Origin: CAZBWE01 sp964568985
GTDB lineage: Bacteria > Planctomycetota > Phycisphaerae > Sedimentisphaerales > Anaerobacaceae
DNA length: 12,476 nt
Direction of reading: 5' to 3'
Assembly: GCA_964568985.1 (NCBI GenBank)
Contig: CAZMSP010000064.1
Span: forward strand, 1 to 12,476
Under the pieces are notes generated by a model, which did no database searches, had not been told where the DNA came from, and saw only the letters and a list, made by a program, of their open reading frames with translations. Shown in pieces: positions 1 through 6,447 of the stretch. The position numbers were made by a program, and so were the translations under genes. Positions within the stretch are counted from its first letter, which is position 1, and every line of letters starts with the position of its first letter.

Positions 1-938
1 GCGAGCTGGAACTAGTAGCCGTCAATGACCTATCAGATGCCAAGAGCTTGGCACATCTATTCAAATACGACACGGTGATGGGCAAATGGAATGGAACGGT
101 CGAAGCGGGAGACGGCAAGCTGGTCATTAACGGCAAAGAAATAAAAGTCTTGGCTGTTAAGAATCCGGCTGAGCTGCCCTGGAAGGATATGGGGGTGAAG
201 ATTGTTGTTGAATCAACCGGTATCTTCCGCACCAAGGAATCACCCAAAGGCGGTTACGGCGACCACCTCAAGGCAGGTGCGGATAAAGTATTGCTGTCTG
301 TACCGGCAAAAGATGATATCGATGCCACGATTGTTTTAGGGGTTAATGATGATATACTTACCGGCGATATCAAATGCGTATCGAATGCAAGCTGTACGAC
401 AAACTGCCTTGCGCCTATAGCCAAAGTTCTCAACGATTCGTTCGGTATTGAGCAGGGGCTTATGACCACTATCCACGCTTATACCAACGACCAAAAAGTT
501 GCAGATATGATACACACGGATTTACGTCGTGCAAGAGCTGCAGCAGCGAATATTATTCCTACAACAACCGGTGCGGCCAAGGCCATCGGCAAAGTTATCC
601 CTGAACTTGACGGTAAGCTTGATGGATTTGCCATTCGTGTACCTGTGCCGGTCGGAAGCGTGGTTGACCTGGTCGTTAACGTCAAAAAGGACGTTACCGT
701 CGATGCGGTAAACGCAGCAATGAAGAAAGCAGCAGAAGGGCCTATGAAGGGTATCCTGGTTTACTGTGATGAGCCTATCGTAAGCAGCGACATCATTAAT
801 AATCCTGCTTCGAGTATCTTTGATTCTCTGTTGACAATAGTCAAGGCCAGGGTTGTCAAGGTTGTCAGCTGGTATGACAACGAGTGGGGCTATTCGAACC
901 GCAGCGTTGATATTATGGAAAAAATGGCAGCATTGTAA
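1..938 (+). CDS. gap: Glyceraldehyde-3-phosphate dehydrogenase (type I), 5' end cut off by the window
   Basis: Catalyses the reversible, phosphate-dependent oxidation of glyceraldehyde 3-phosphate to 1,3-bisphosphoglycerate with NAD(P) in cytosolic glycolysis/gluconeogenesis. The reading frame is open from base 3, so the true start lies before the window. About 311 residues are visible against a usual ~335, so roughly the first 25 residues, with the Rossmann GxGRIGR motif, are missing. Visible landmarks are VNDL at the end of the second Rossmann strand (an Asp there favours NAD), the active-site motif SNASCTTNC with catalytic Cys codon 393-395, the catalytic His in TTIHAYTNDQ, the RRARAAA and IIPTTTGAAKA phosphate-binding segments, and the C-terminal SWYDNEWGYSNR. 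A KGGYGDHLKAGA segment after ESTGIF resembles planctomycete GAPDHs. The product feeds pgk, which follows after a 155-base repeat-containing gap. The TTG at 48 is an internal codon, not the start. Confidence 0.97.
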   Translation, partial: ELELVAVNDLSDAKSLAHLFKYDTVMGKWNGTVEAGDGKLVINGKEIKVLAVKNPAELPWKDMGVKIVVESTGIFRTKESPKGGYGDHLKAGADKVLLSVPAKDDIDATIVLGVNDDILTGDIKCVSNASCTTNCLAPIAKVLNDSFGIEQGLMTTIHAYTNDQKVADMIHTDLRRARAAAANIIPTTTGAAKAIGKVIPELDGKLDGFAIRVPVPVGSVVDLVVNVKKDVTVDAVNAAMKKAAEGPMKGILVYCDEPIVSSDIINNPASSIFDSLLTIVKARVVKVVSWYDNEWGYSNRSVDIMEKMAAL

Positions 939-965
939 AGACAAGGCACAGGGAAACAGAAATCT

Positions 966-1038
966 GACCCTTCGACTTGGTTCGACCCTTTCGACTACGC
1001 TCCCTTCGACAGGCTCAGGACAGGCAAGACGGGCTTGC
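966..1038. repeat. Cluster of CCCTTCGAC-type dispersed repeat units between gap and pgk
   Basis: The gap-pgk spacer holds three close copies of a (C)CCTTCGAC core: at 968-976, at 986-995 (with an extra T), and at 1002-1010, the last followed by AGGCTCAGGACAGGC to 1025. A small hairpin, GCAAG-5-CTTGC, lies at 1024-1038. From memory, CCTTCGACAGGCTCAGG-like sequences recur many times in a range of bacterial genomes as non-coding interspersed repeats. No protein frame here is credible. A role as terminator or mRNA processing site between gap and pgk is possible but not shown, because there is no T-tract. Confidence 0.6.
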
Positions 1039-1093
1039 TCGCCACAGGTCGCTCAGAGCAGGCTTCTGACTTCTTATTTAGATAGGTAAGCAA

Positions 1094-2332
1094 ATGGCTA
1101 AAAAAACCGTAGCTGATATTAATGTAAAGGATAAGCGTGTTTTGATGCGGTGCGACTTTAATGTGCCGTTAGATGAGAACAGCAATATCACCAGCGATGA
1201 CCGGATTGTAAAGGCCTTGCCGACCATAAAGGACATCTTGGAGCGTGGCGGTGCGGTGGTTCTTATGAGCCATCTTGGCAGGCCCGAGGGTGAGCGGGAC
1301 GATAAGTATAGTCTTGCGCCGGTGGCGAAACGTCTATCAGAGCTGCTCGGTAAGAAGGTAATTTTTACCAGCGATTGCATCGGCCCCGAAGTTAAAGCAA
1401 AGGCAAAAGCCCTCAAAAGCGGCGATTGTATGCTGCTTGAGAATGTCCGTTTTCATAGAGAAGAGGTAATTAAGGATAAAGCGGCGAAAGAAGATAAGCA
1501 GCTTCGAGAGGCTAAGGACAATTTTGCAAAACAACTGGCGGAGCTGGCGGATATTTACGTTAACGATGCCTTTGGCACCGCCCACCGAGACAACGCCTCG
1601 ATGTACACCGTGCCGCAAATGATGGAAGCAAAGCCACGGGTTATCGGTTTTTTGATTGAAAAAGAATTAAAGTTCCTGGGTGATACGGTAAGTAATCCTG
1701 AAAAGCCGTTCGTAGCCATATTAGGTGGCGCTAAAGTTTCTGACAAAATACGTGTGATTGAGAATCTGCTGGATAAAGTTGACCGGCTGCTGATTGGTGG
1801 GGCGATGGCCTATACCTTCTTTAAGGCCCAAAATCAGACGGTCGGCAAAAGCTTGTGCGAGGATGATTTTCTCGATAAAGCGACTGAACTTCTGGAGCGA
1901 GCGAAGGATGTCGGCTGCGAAATGGTCCTGCCGGTTGATACAGTGGTGGCTAAGGAATTTAAGGCTGGTGCCGAGAGTAAGGTCATCAGCGGCGATATCG
2001 AAGCCGACTGGCAGGGAATGGATATCGGGCCGGATACCAGAAAGCTCTTTGCAGAGAAGCTCGCCGATGCCAAAACGATTGTCTGGAATGGGCCGATGGG
2101 TGTTTTTGAGATGCCGCCTTTCGATGAAGGGACAAAAGCCGTCGCTCTGGCGGTAGCCAAGGCTACTGACAATGGCGCACGCAGCGTCATCGGAGGCGGT
2201 GACAGCGCAAGTGCGGTAGAGAAGCTCGGCCTCGAAGACAGAATCAGTCATATTTCTACCGGCGGGGGGGCTTCTCTTGAATTTCTTGAAGGCAAAAAAT
2301 TCGTCTGCCTCGAAATCCTCGATGAAAAATAA
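1094..2332 (+). CDS. pgk: Phosphoglycerate kinase
   Basis: Transfers the acyl phosphate of 1,3-bisphosphoglycerate to ADP, the step directly after GAPDH; cytosolic monomer with two Rossmann-like lobes. The 412 residues are at the usual family length (about 390-420). Visible motifs are RCDFNVPLDE near residue 20 (substrate-binding N-lobe), the MSHLGRPEG basic patch near residue 58, the FVAILGGAKVSDKI hinge region near residue 200, the nucleotide-binding WNGPMGVFE, and the C-terminal GGGDSASAVEKLG and STGGGASLEFLEGK glycine-rich loops. The start ATG is preceded by a weak AGGT 6 bases upstream. It follows gap in the same direction and probably shares its transcript, though the 155-base spacer contains repeat units. 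rpe follows 47 bases later. Nothing essential appears to be missing. Confidence 0.98.
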   Translation: MAKKTVADINVKDKRVLMRCDFNVPLDENSNITSDDRIVKALPTIKDILERGGAVVLMSHLGRPEGERDDKYSLAPVAKRLSELLGKKVIFTSDCIGPEVKAKAKALKSGDCMLLENVRFHREEVIKDKAAKEDKQLREAKDNFAKQLAELADIYVNDAFGTAHRDNASMYTVPQMMEAKPRVIGFLIEKELKFLGDTVSNPEKPFVAILGGAKVSDKIRVIENLLDKVDRLLIGGAMAYTFFKAQNQTVGKSLCEDDFLDKATELLERAKDVGCEMVLPVDTVVAKEFKAGAESKVISGDIEADWQGMDIGPDTRKLFAEKLADAKTIVWNGPMGVFEMPPFDEGTKAVALAVAKATDNGARSVIGGGDSASAVEKLGLEDRISHISTGGGASLEFLEGKKFVCLEILDEK

Positions 2333-2379
2333 ATTTTACAGTTGAGAATTTAGGGCATTGCAAACAAAATAATTTTTTT

Positions 2380-3054
2380 ATGTCTGATTTACGGTTACCC
2401 AAGGCAGGGATAATTGAGGTTGTGCCGTCGATATTGAGTGCTGATTTCGCACAACTGGCTGATGAGCTGGCGGTTATAGAGTCAGCCGGTGTGAGTATGG
2501 TGCACCTCGATATTATGGATGGGCACTTCGTCCCGAATATTACAATCGGCCCGCCCGTTGTTGCAAAGCTTCGTCAGCACAGCAAATTATTTTTCGACTG
2601 CCACCTGATGATAAGTGAGCCGGACAAGTATATCGAGCATTTTGTTGAAGCCGGCGCTAATCATATAACATTTCACATCGAAGTAGTTGATGAGCCGCAG
2701 AAGCTCATCGACAAGCTGCACAAGCTCGGCTGTACCGCCGGAATATGTGTCAATCCGGACACGCCTGTGCAGCGAATCGAAAAAATTGCTCCGCTTTGTG
2801 ATATGGTTCTGGTGATGACGGTTCATCCGGGTTTTGGCGCACAGAAATTTATGTCGGAGGTGGCTAAAAAAGTTATTAAAGTACGAAAAATTGTCGGCCC
2901 TGATATACGGGTAGAGGTCGATGGCGGGATAAATCCTCAGAACACGCCGACCGTAGTGTCTTACGGTGCTGATACCCTTGTGGCGGGCAACGCAATATTC
3001 GCAAAAACCGACCGTATCGCTGCAATAAACGCCATTCGAGACGCCGCTAAGTAA
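2380..3054 (+). CDS. rpe: Ribulose-phosphate 3-epimerase
   Basis: Interconverts D-ribulose 5-phosphate and D-xylulose 5-phosphate in the pentose phosphate (or Calvin) pathway; a metal-dependent TIM-barrel enzyme. The 224 residues match the family. Seen in order: VPSILSADF (first strand), HLDIMDGHFVPNITIGP with metal-ligand His and catalytic Asp, DCHLM with the second His, VMTVHPGFGAQKF phosphate-loop region, and EVDGGIN with the second catalytic Asp, then AGNAIF for phosphate binding. The start ATG has no Shine-Dalgarno; the upstream bases are A/T-rich. About 14 residues precede the usual VPSILSADF opening, so initiation at this ATG is plausible but the N-terminus could be slightly shorter. 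The gene lies 47 bases after pgk, so co-transcription with gap-pgk is likely. Confidence 0.97.
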   Translation: MSDLRLPKAGIIEVVPSILSADFAQLADELAVIESAGVSMVHLDIMDGHFVPNITIGPPVVAKLRQHSKLFFDCHLMISEPDKYIEHFVEAGANHITFHIEVVDEPQKLIDKLHKLGCTAGICVNPDTPVQRIEKIAPLCDMVLVMTVHPGFGAQKFMSEVAKKVIKVRKIVGPDIRVEVDGGINPQNTPTVVSYGADTLVAGNAIFAKTDRIAAINAIRDAAK

Positions 3055-3106
3055 TTTTTATAGCAATTCTTTGAATTTTTGGTAGAATTTTCAAAACGCG
3101 CAGAAA

Positions 3107-3125
3107 CCCCACGTGAAACGTGGGG
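3107..3125. repeat. GC-rich palindrome upstream of accD
   Basis: A perfect 7-base-pair inverted repeat, CCCCACG and CGTGGGG around a TGAAA loop, ends 16 bases before the accD ATG. It lacks a following T-tract, so it is not a standard intrinsic terminator. It could be a mobile palindromic repeat or a hairpin in the leader of accD that affects ribosome access. Its GC content contrasts with the AT-rich sequence before it. Confidence 0.6.
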
Positions 3126-3141
3126 CTAAATAAAGATTGAT

Positions 3142-3987
3142 ATGGCTCAGGAAGCAAAATCAAAGTGGAACGGCTTCTCACTGAAGCCGCGTAAAGAGAT
3201 GCCCGATGGCCTCTGGATGAGGTGCCCGGGCTGCGAGCACATGCTCTACAGAGAAGCCGTCGAGAAAAATCTCAACGTCTGCCCGGAATGCAACCATCAC
3301 TTCCGAATCAGTGCCGAGACCAGAATCAAATATCTTACCGATGAAGATTCTTTTCAGCAGATTCTTGGCGACTTGACAACCAGCGACCCCTTGGGCTTTA
3401 AGTTCAGGGGCACTACCTATAAACAGCGTGTAAAAGACGATGAGAAAAAATCCGGTGCAAAGGAGGCAATGCTTATCGGCAAGGCCTTTATCAAGGGTAG
3501 AGGCATTATACTTGGTGTAATGGAGCCGAATTTCCTGATGGGCTCGATGGGTTTCGTGGTTGGCGAAAAACTCTGCACCGCTGTCGATAAGGCAATGCAG
3601 GATAACCTGCCCTTGGTGGTGGTCAGTTGCTCCGGCGGGGCAAGGATGCACGAAGGAGTGGTGTCATTAGGACAGATGGCCAAAACTTCAGCAGCGCTTG
3701 CTAAATTTGATGATGCAGGAGGACTTTTCATCTCGGTTTTGACCGACCCGACTACCGGCGGGGTGACCGCCAGCTTTGCGATGTTGGGCGATTGTATAAT
3801 TGCCGAACCTGGTGCCTTGATCGGCTTTGCCGGGCCTCGAACAATCGCCGAGACCATAAAAGTGGAGTTGCCGGAAGGATTTCAGACATCTGAATTTATG
3901 CTTGAGCACGGCTTTGTGGATATGATTGTCCACCGCATAGACCTCCGCAGCGAAATCGCCCGCCTTATTGACTACTGCCGGAAATAA
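3142..3987 (+). CDS. accD: Acetyl-CoA carboxylase carboxyltransferase, beta subunit
   Basis: Beta subunit of the carboxyltransferase half of acetyl-CoA carboxylase; with AccA it moves the carboxyl group from biotin on BCCP to acetyl-CoA, making malonyl-CoA for fatty acid synthesis. The 281 residues are slightly short of the 304 of E. coli but complete. A zinc ribbon is clear: Cys28-X2-Cys31 and Cys47-X2-Cys50. The crotonase-fold carboxyltransferase core follows, with SCSGGARMHEGVVSLGQMAK near residue 155 (oxyanion-hole glycines), DPTTGGVTASFAMLGD, and IGFAGPRTIAETI. The family more often has GARMQEG, so His replaces Gln here. The ATG has no Shine-Dalgarno and sits 16 bases after a GC-rich hairpin. 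accA is not in this window. A 700-base, nearly gene-free stretch follows. Confidence 0.97.
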   Translation: MAQEAKSKWNGFSLKPRKEMPDGLWMRCPGCEHMLYREAVEKNLNVCPECNHHFRISAETRIKYLTDEDSFQQILGDLTTSDPLGFKFRGTTYKQRVKDDEKKSGAKEAMLIGKAFIKGRGIILGVMEPNFLMGSMGFVVGEKLCTAVDKAMQDNLPLVVVSCSGGARMHEGVVSLGQMAKTSAALAKFDDAGGLFISVLTDPTTGGVTASFAMLGDCIIAEPGALIGFAGPRTIAETIKVELPEGFQTSEFMLEHGFVDMIVHRIDLRSEIARLIDYCRK

Positions 3988-4190
3988 CTCGTGGTTTGTC
4001 ATTCATAATCTCTGAGCAGTACCTTTTAAAAAGCAGACAATATAATCAAACTTTAAGTTTGATAGTCAGCAAGTCCCTTAGAAATGTTAACTATTTCCTG
4101 AAGCTGGCCTGATAGTCCAATAAAATAAACATTTTATTATCTTATGAGATACAAATAAAAGAATTAAAGGTTGATATTACTTTTACAAAA
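3988..4190. other. AT-rich non-coding region with two palindromes after accD
   Basis: No gene is supported here. Two inverted repeats are visible. At 4045-4063 is a 19-base palindrome with 9-base arms (ATCAAACTT and AAGTTTGAT) around a single T. At 4119-4138 is a hairpin made only of A/T pairs (AATAAAAT and ATTTTATT) around AAAC. Either could end the gap-accD transcript or bind a regulator, but neither has the GC-rich stem plus T-tract of a typical intrinsic terminator. Confidence 0.5.
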
Positions 4191-4219
4191 TTGGCATCTT
4201 TGTTTAGCCGATTTATGAC
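4191..4219 (+). promoter_or_regulatory. Candidate sigma-70-type promoter before the 73-codon ORF
   Basis: TTGGCA at 4191-4196 matches five of six bases of the -35 consensus and is followed, after exactly 17 bases, by TATGAC at 4214-4219, matching four of six of the -10 consensus. A better-looking TATACT at 4221-4226 is too far (24 bases) from TTGGCA. Transcription would begin near 4226 and give a leader of about 55 bases to the ATG at 4280. Confidence 0.35.
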
Positions 4220-4279
4220 GTATACTTTAAATAGGAGCTTTTTATATTTCGATATTGGTTTTTATGAGATGCCTCAGCT

Positions 4280-4501
4280 ATGTTTAGGGCAAAGAATAAA
4301 AAAAGAAATATCCATGAGCAAATAGTTATTGCACTGGCCTTGATATTAGTAGTGGTGTGTACCATTAAGGTACAATTATGCCTGGAGCATCACATAGTAT
4401 CTAATACAGTAACTGGTATAAATAAGTTGAACCATCAGGAAAGTTTATTTGATATGTCTATTGAGGAGTTGATGCAGGTAACCGTCGTCTCTCGGTCTTA
4501 G
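4280..4501 (+). CDS. Short membrane-anchored ORF resembling the truncated N-terminus of a TonB-dependent receptor
   Basis: Function not assigned. The 73-residue product has a basic N-terminus (KNKKRN) and one hydrophobic segment at about residues 15-35, which looks like a signal peptide or anchor. It ends in SLFDMSIEELMQVTVVSRS. The pattern D(L/M)S(L/I)EELM.(V/I).V.S.S is, from memory, the conserved start of many TonB-dependent receptor and outer-membrane-channel proteins in Planctomycetota, Verrucomicrobiota and Proteobacteria, where a plug domain and a beta barrel of 600 or more residues follow. Here a TAG comes immediately after the motif. The other two forward frames downstream (4502-4640) show no plug-like sequence, so this is probably the 5' relic of a deleted receptor gene rather than a simple frameshift. 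It has no good Shine-Dalgarno directly before the ATG; TAGGAG lies about 45 bases upstream. Confidence 0.5.
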   Translation: MFRAKNKKRNIHEQIVIALALILVVVCTIKVQLCLEHHIVSNTVTGINKLNHQESLFDMSIEELMQVTVVSRS

Positions 4502-4608
4502 CAAGGATACTACCAGGTTTTCATCTGTTAAATTTTCCATTGTTATAATCCTATTTTTGTTCAAAGGCCTACCTGACGTAAGCACATCGATTTTTACAAA
4601 ATCATCCT

Positions 4609-4636
4609 TTCACTTCCGGCCCAATATGCGTATAAT
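4609..4636 (+). promoter_or_regulatory. Candidate promoter for hisC-hisB-ispF
   Basis: A perfect -10 hexamer TATAAT stands at 4631-4636 with TTCACT at 4609-4614, four of six bases of the -35 consensus, at 16-base spacing. Transcription would start near 4643, immediately before the heptad-repeat palindrome at 4647-4721, so that repeat would form most of the hisC mRNA leader. Confidence 0.5.
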
Positions 4637-4646
4637 CTGAAGCAGA

Positions 4647-4721
4647 TAGCGTTTAGCGTACAGCGCGTAGCGGATAGGCGATGTGATTATTTGTACGCAA
4701 TACGCACAACGCAATACGAGA
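4647..4721. repeat. Inverted pair of 7-base-period arrays in the hisC leader
   Basis: The left arm (4647-4681) is five heptads: TAGCGTT, TAGCGTA, CAGCGCG, TAGCGGA, TAGGCGA. After 12 bases, the right arm (4694-4721) is four heptads on the opposite sense: TACGCAA, TACGCAC, AACGCAA, TACGAGA; reverse-complemented, TACGCAA reads TTGCGTA, close to the left unit TAGCGTA. The arms can therefore pair into an imperfect hairpin. Its right end lies 11 bases before the hisC ATG at 4733. The same sequence read as protein explains the spurious N-terminal extension from TTG 4691. Heptad arrays of this type occur, as I recall, as dispersed repeats in several uncultured bacterial lineages. Confidence 0.65.
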
Positions 4722-4732
4722 GCGAAGTGGAT

Positions 4733-5815
4733 ATGGGCTATTTTCGTCGAAATATTGAAAGTGCAAAAGGTTATGAGCCGGGGTATCAGCCGGCCGAAAC
4801 CGATGTGATAAAGCTTAATACCAATGAGAATCCTTATCCGCCCTCGCCTAATGTAATGAAGGTGCTTTCGCAGATAAGCTCCGAGCAGCTTCGCCGATAC
4901 CCCGACCCGATGGCAAACGCATTTCGAGAGGCGGCTGCTGATGTTAATGCTGTCCAACCCGACAATATTATGTGCTGCAATGGCGGAGATGAGCTGCTGA
5001 AGATGGCTTTCCAGGCATTTTGTGACAAGGACAGGCCTGTCGCCTATCCTGTCCCGACTTATTCGCTTTATCCGGTTTTAGCTAAATTGCTAAATTGCAA
5101 AGCGATTGAAATTCCCTTTGATACTGAATTTAATCTGCCGGCTAAACTGGCTGACACAAGTGCAGCTCTGACGATTGTTTGCAATCCAAACGCTCCGAGT
5201 GGGACTTTTATAAACATCGAAGAACTTGCCTCTTTAGCTGATGAGTTGTCTGGTGTGCTGCTGATTGACGAAGCATACGTGGATTTTGCTGAAAATAATT
5301 GCACATCGCTGGTAAAAGATTTTGATAATGTGCTCATTCTTCGCTCGATGAGCAAGGGATATTCACTTGCGGGGCTTCGGTTCGGCTATGCAATTGCCCA
5401 GCCGGGTTTGATAGCCGGCCTTATGAAGGTCAAGGACTCCTACAATGTCAATACCATTGCTGTCGCTGTTGCGACAGCAGCGATAAAAGACCAGCAATAT
5501 TTTGAAGAAAATATCGAGAAAGTTAAAACCGAGCGTACAAAACTGACCGAGCAACTCAGAAACCTCGGTTTTGATGTTCCTGATAGCCAGGCAAATTTCG
5601 TACTGGCAAAATGTAAAAACGAACTCGTCAGGGCGGAGCCCTCCGCAGCCCGAAAGGCAGCCGAAGTTTATGAAAAATTAACGCAGCAGAATATATATGT
5701 CCGATACTTCAATTATCCGAAATTGAAGGATAAATTGAGAATTACAATCGGCACAGCCGAACAGAATGACAAGCTGCTTTCCGCCTTGGAAAAAATCTTA
5801 TCAGAATTTGGTTAA
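4733..5815 (+). CDS. hisC: Histidinol-phosphate aminotransferase
   Basis: PLP-dependent class I/II aminotransferase converting imidazole acetol phosphate and glutamate to histidinol phosphate in histidine biosynthesis. With the ATG at 4733 the protein is 360 residues, the normal family length. Seen in order: KLNTNENPYPPSP (substrate arm), NGGDELL (cofactor phosphate region), CNPNAPSGTF, LIDEAYVDF with the Asp that contacts the PLP pyridine nitrogen, SMSKGYSLAGLRFGY with the Schiff-base Lys, and the C-terminal RITIGT with the carboxylate-binding Arg. A TTG start at 4691 would add 14 residues translated from a repeat and is rejected. Between SQANFVLAK and VYEKLTQQN there are about 11 residues more than usual, encoded by a GC-rich palindrome that looks like an in-frame repeat insertion. 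It is first in a likely hisC-hisB-ispF transcript. Confidence 0.96.
   Translation: MGYFRRNIESAKGYEPGYQPAETDVIKLNTNENPYPPSPNVMKVLSQISSEQLRRYPDPMANAFREAAADVNAVQPDNIMCCNGGDELLKMAFQAFCDKDRPVAYPVPTYSLYPVLAKLLNCKAIEIPFDTEFNLPAKLADTSAALTIVCNPNAPSGTFINIEELASLADELSGVLLIDEAYVDFAENNCTSLVKDFDNVLILRSMSKGYSLAGLRFGYAIAQPGLIAGLMKVKDSYNVNTIAVAVATAAIKDQQYFEENIEKVKTERTKLTEQLRNLGFDVPDSQANFVLAKCKNELVRAEPSAARKAAEVYEKLTQQNIYVRYFNYPKLKDKLRITIGTAEQNDKLLSALEKILSEFG
5631..5651. repeat. GC-rich palindrome embedded in frame in hisC
   Basis: GCGGAG (5633-5638), CC, CTCCGC (5641-5646) forms a perfect 6-base-pair hairpin, extended by GGG at 5631-5633 and CCC at 5649-5651 with small offsets. It encodes part of an extra stretch, RAEPSAARK, absent from the usual HisC spacing. 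The surrounding gene has much lower GC. It resembles a palindromic element tolerated inside a coding sequence, as described for the Rickettsia palindromic elements, though no homology to those is claimed. Confidence 0.5.
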
Positions 5816-5849
5816 ATGGTTATTGGTTAAATAATAACCATTTACCAAA
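5807..5849. repeat. Long AT-rich hairpin across the hisC stop codon
   Basis: The 12-base arms TAAATGGTTATT (5813-5824) and AATAACCATTTA (5833-5844) are perfect complements around an 8-base loop. The pairing continues past one bulged T (5812) with TTTGG (5807-5811) and CCAAA (5845-5849), giving about 17 base pairs. The hisC TAA at 5813-5815 lies in the stem, and the hisB Shine-Dalgarno AAGGA (5851-5855) begins just after it. No T-tract follows, so it is more likely an mRNA processing or stability element, or a mobile palindrome, than a terminator. Confidence 0.7.
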
Positions 5850-5862
5850 TAAGGATGTTCTT

Positions 5863-6447
5863 ATGAAAGAGAGAATCGCCAAAACCCATAGAAAGACGAA
5901 AGAAACCGATATTGCCGTAGAGCTTAATCTGGATGGCCCCGGCAAATATGAGATTGATACAGGCATCGGCTTTTTAGACCATATGCTCACCCACCTCAGT
6001 AAGCACGGAAAAATCGATATGATTGTAAAAGCCAAAGGTGATTTGAAGGTTGATGCGCACCATACGGTTGAGGATATTGCGATATGTCTGGGTGAGTCTT
6101 TACTCAAGGCGCTCGGCGACAAAAAAGGCATTAACAGGTACGGGCACAGTTCTGTTCCGATGGAGGACGCTCTGGCGAATGTATCTGTGGATTTGTCCGG
6201 CAGGGCGAGTTGTGTGTATAATGTTGAGTATCGTACTGATAAAATCGGCGATTTTGATGTCCAGTGCCTTGAGGAGATGCTGCGGAGCTTTTCAAACAAT
6301 GGCAGGTTTAATCTTCATATAAATGTGCCATACGGAACGAACAGCCATCACATAGCCGAGGCGATTTTCAAGGGTTTGGGTAAGGCCCTGGCGATGGCTG
6401 TAGCGATTGTCGGGACGGATGTCCCGAGTACGAAGGGACAATTGTGA
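5863..6447 (+). CDS. hisB: Imidazoleglycerol-phosphate dehydratase
   Basis: Dehydrates imidazoleglycerol phosphate to imidazole acetol phosphate, the substrate of the HisC step encoded just upstream; the enzyme is a manganese-dependent 24-mer. The 194 residues are the monofunctional dehydratase only, without the N-terminal histidinol-phosphatase half found in E. coli HisB. Metal-binding and catalytic motifs are complete: GIGFLDHMLTHLSKHG near residue 36, DAHHTVEDI near residue 65, NSHHIAEAIFKGLGKAL near residue 162, and the terminal PSTKGQL. The ATG has a good Shine-Dalgarno, AAGGA, 7 bases upstream. The last four bases, GTGA, overlap the ispF start, which suggests translational coupling. Gene order C then B is the reverse of the order in which the two enzymes act. 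Confidence 0.98.
   Translation: MKERIAKTHRKTKETDIAVELNLDGPGKYEIDTGIGFLDHMLTHLSKHGKIDMIVKAKGDLKVDAHHTVEDIAICLGESLLKALGDKKGINRYGHSSVPMEDALANVSVDLSGRASCVYNVEYRTDKIGDFDVQCLEEMLRSFSNNGRFNLHINVPYGTNSHHIAEAIFKGLGKALAMAVAIVGTDVPSTKGQL

Noticed and set aside
853..1089. 78-codon ORF overlapping the end of gap
   Set aside because: It is out of frame with GAPDH and its second half is translated repeat sequence.
1721..2251. 176-codon ORF antisense to pgk
   Set aside because: It is a shadow of a well-conserved gene, with no motif or start signal.
4191..4208. Sigma-54 (-24/-12) promoter reading of TTGGCA...TTTAGC
   Set aside because: The GG and GC elements are two bases too far apart for that sigma factor.
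4647..4721. CRISPR-like array
   Set aside because: The units are 7 bases with no spacers and the two arms are inverted, so it is a short tandem/palindromic repeat.
4691..4732. TTG-initiated 14-residue extension of HisC
   Set aside because: It is translated from the right arm of the heptad repeat, has no ribosome site, and lies outside the conserved family; ATG 4733 gives the normal length.
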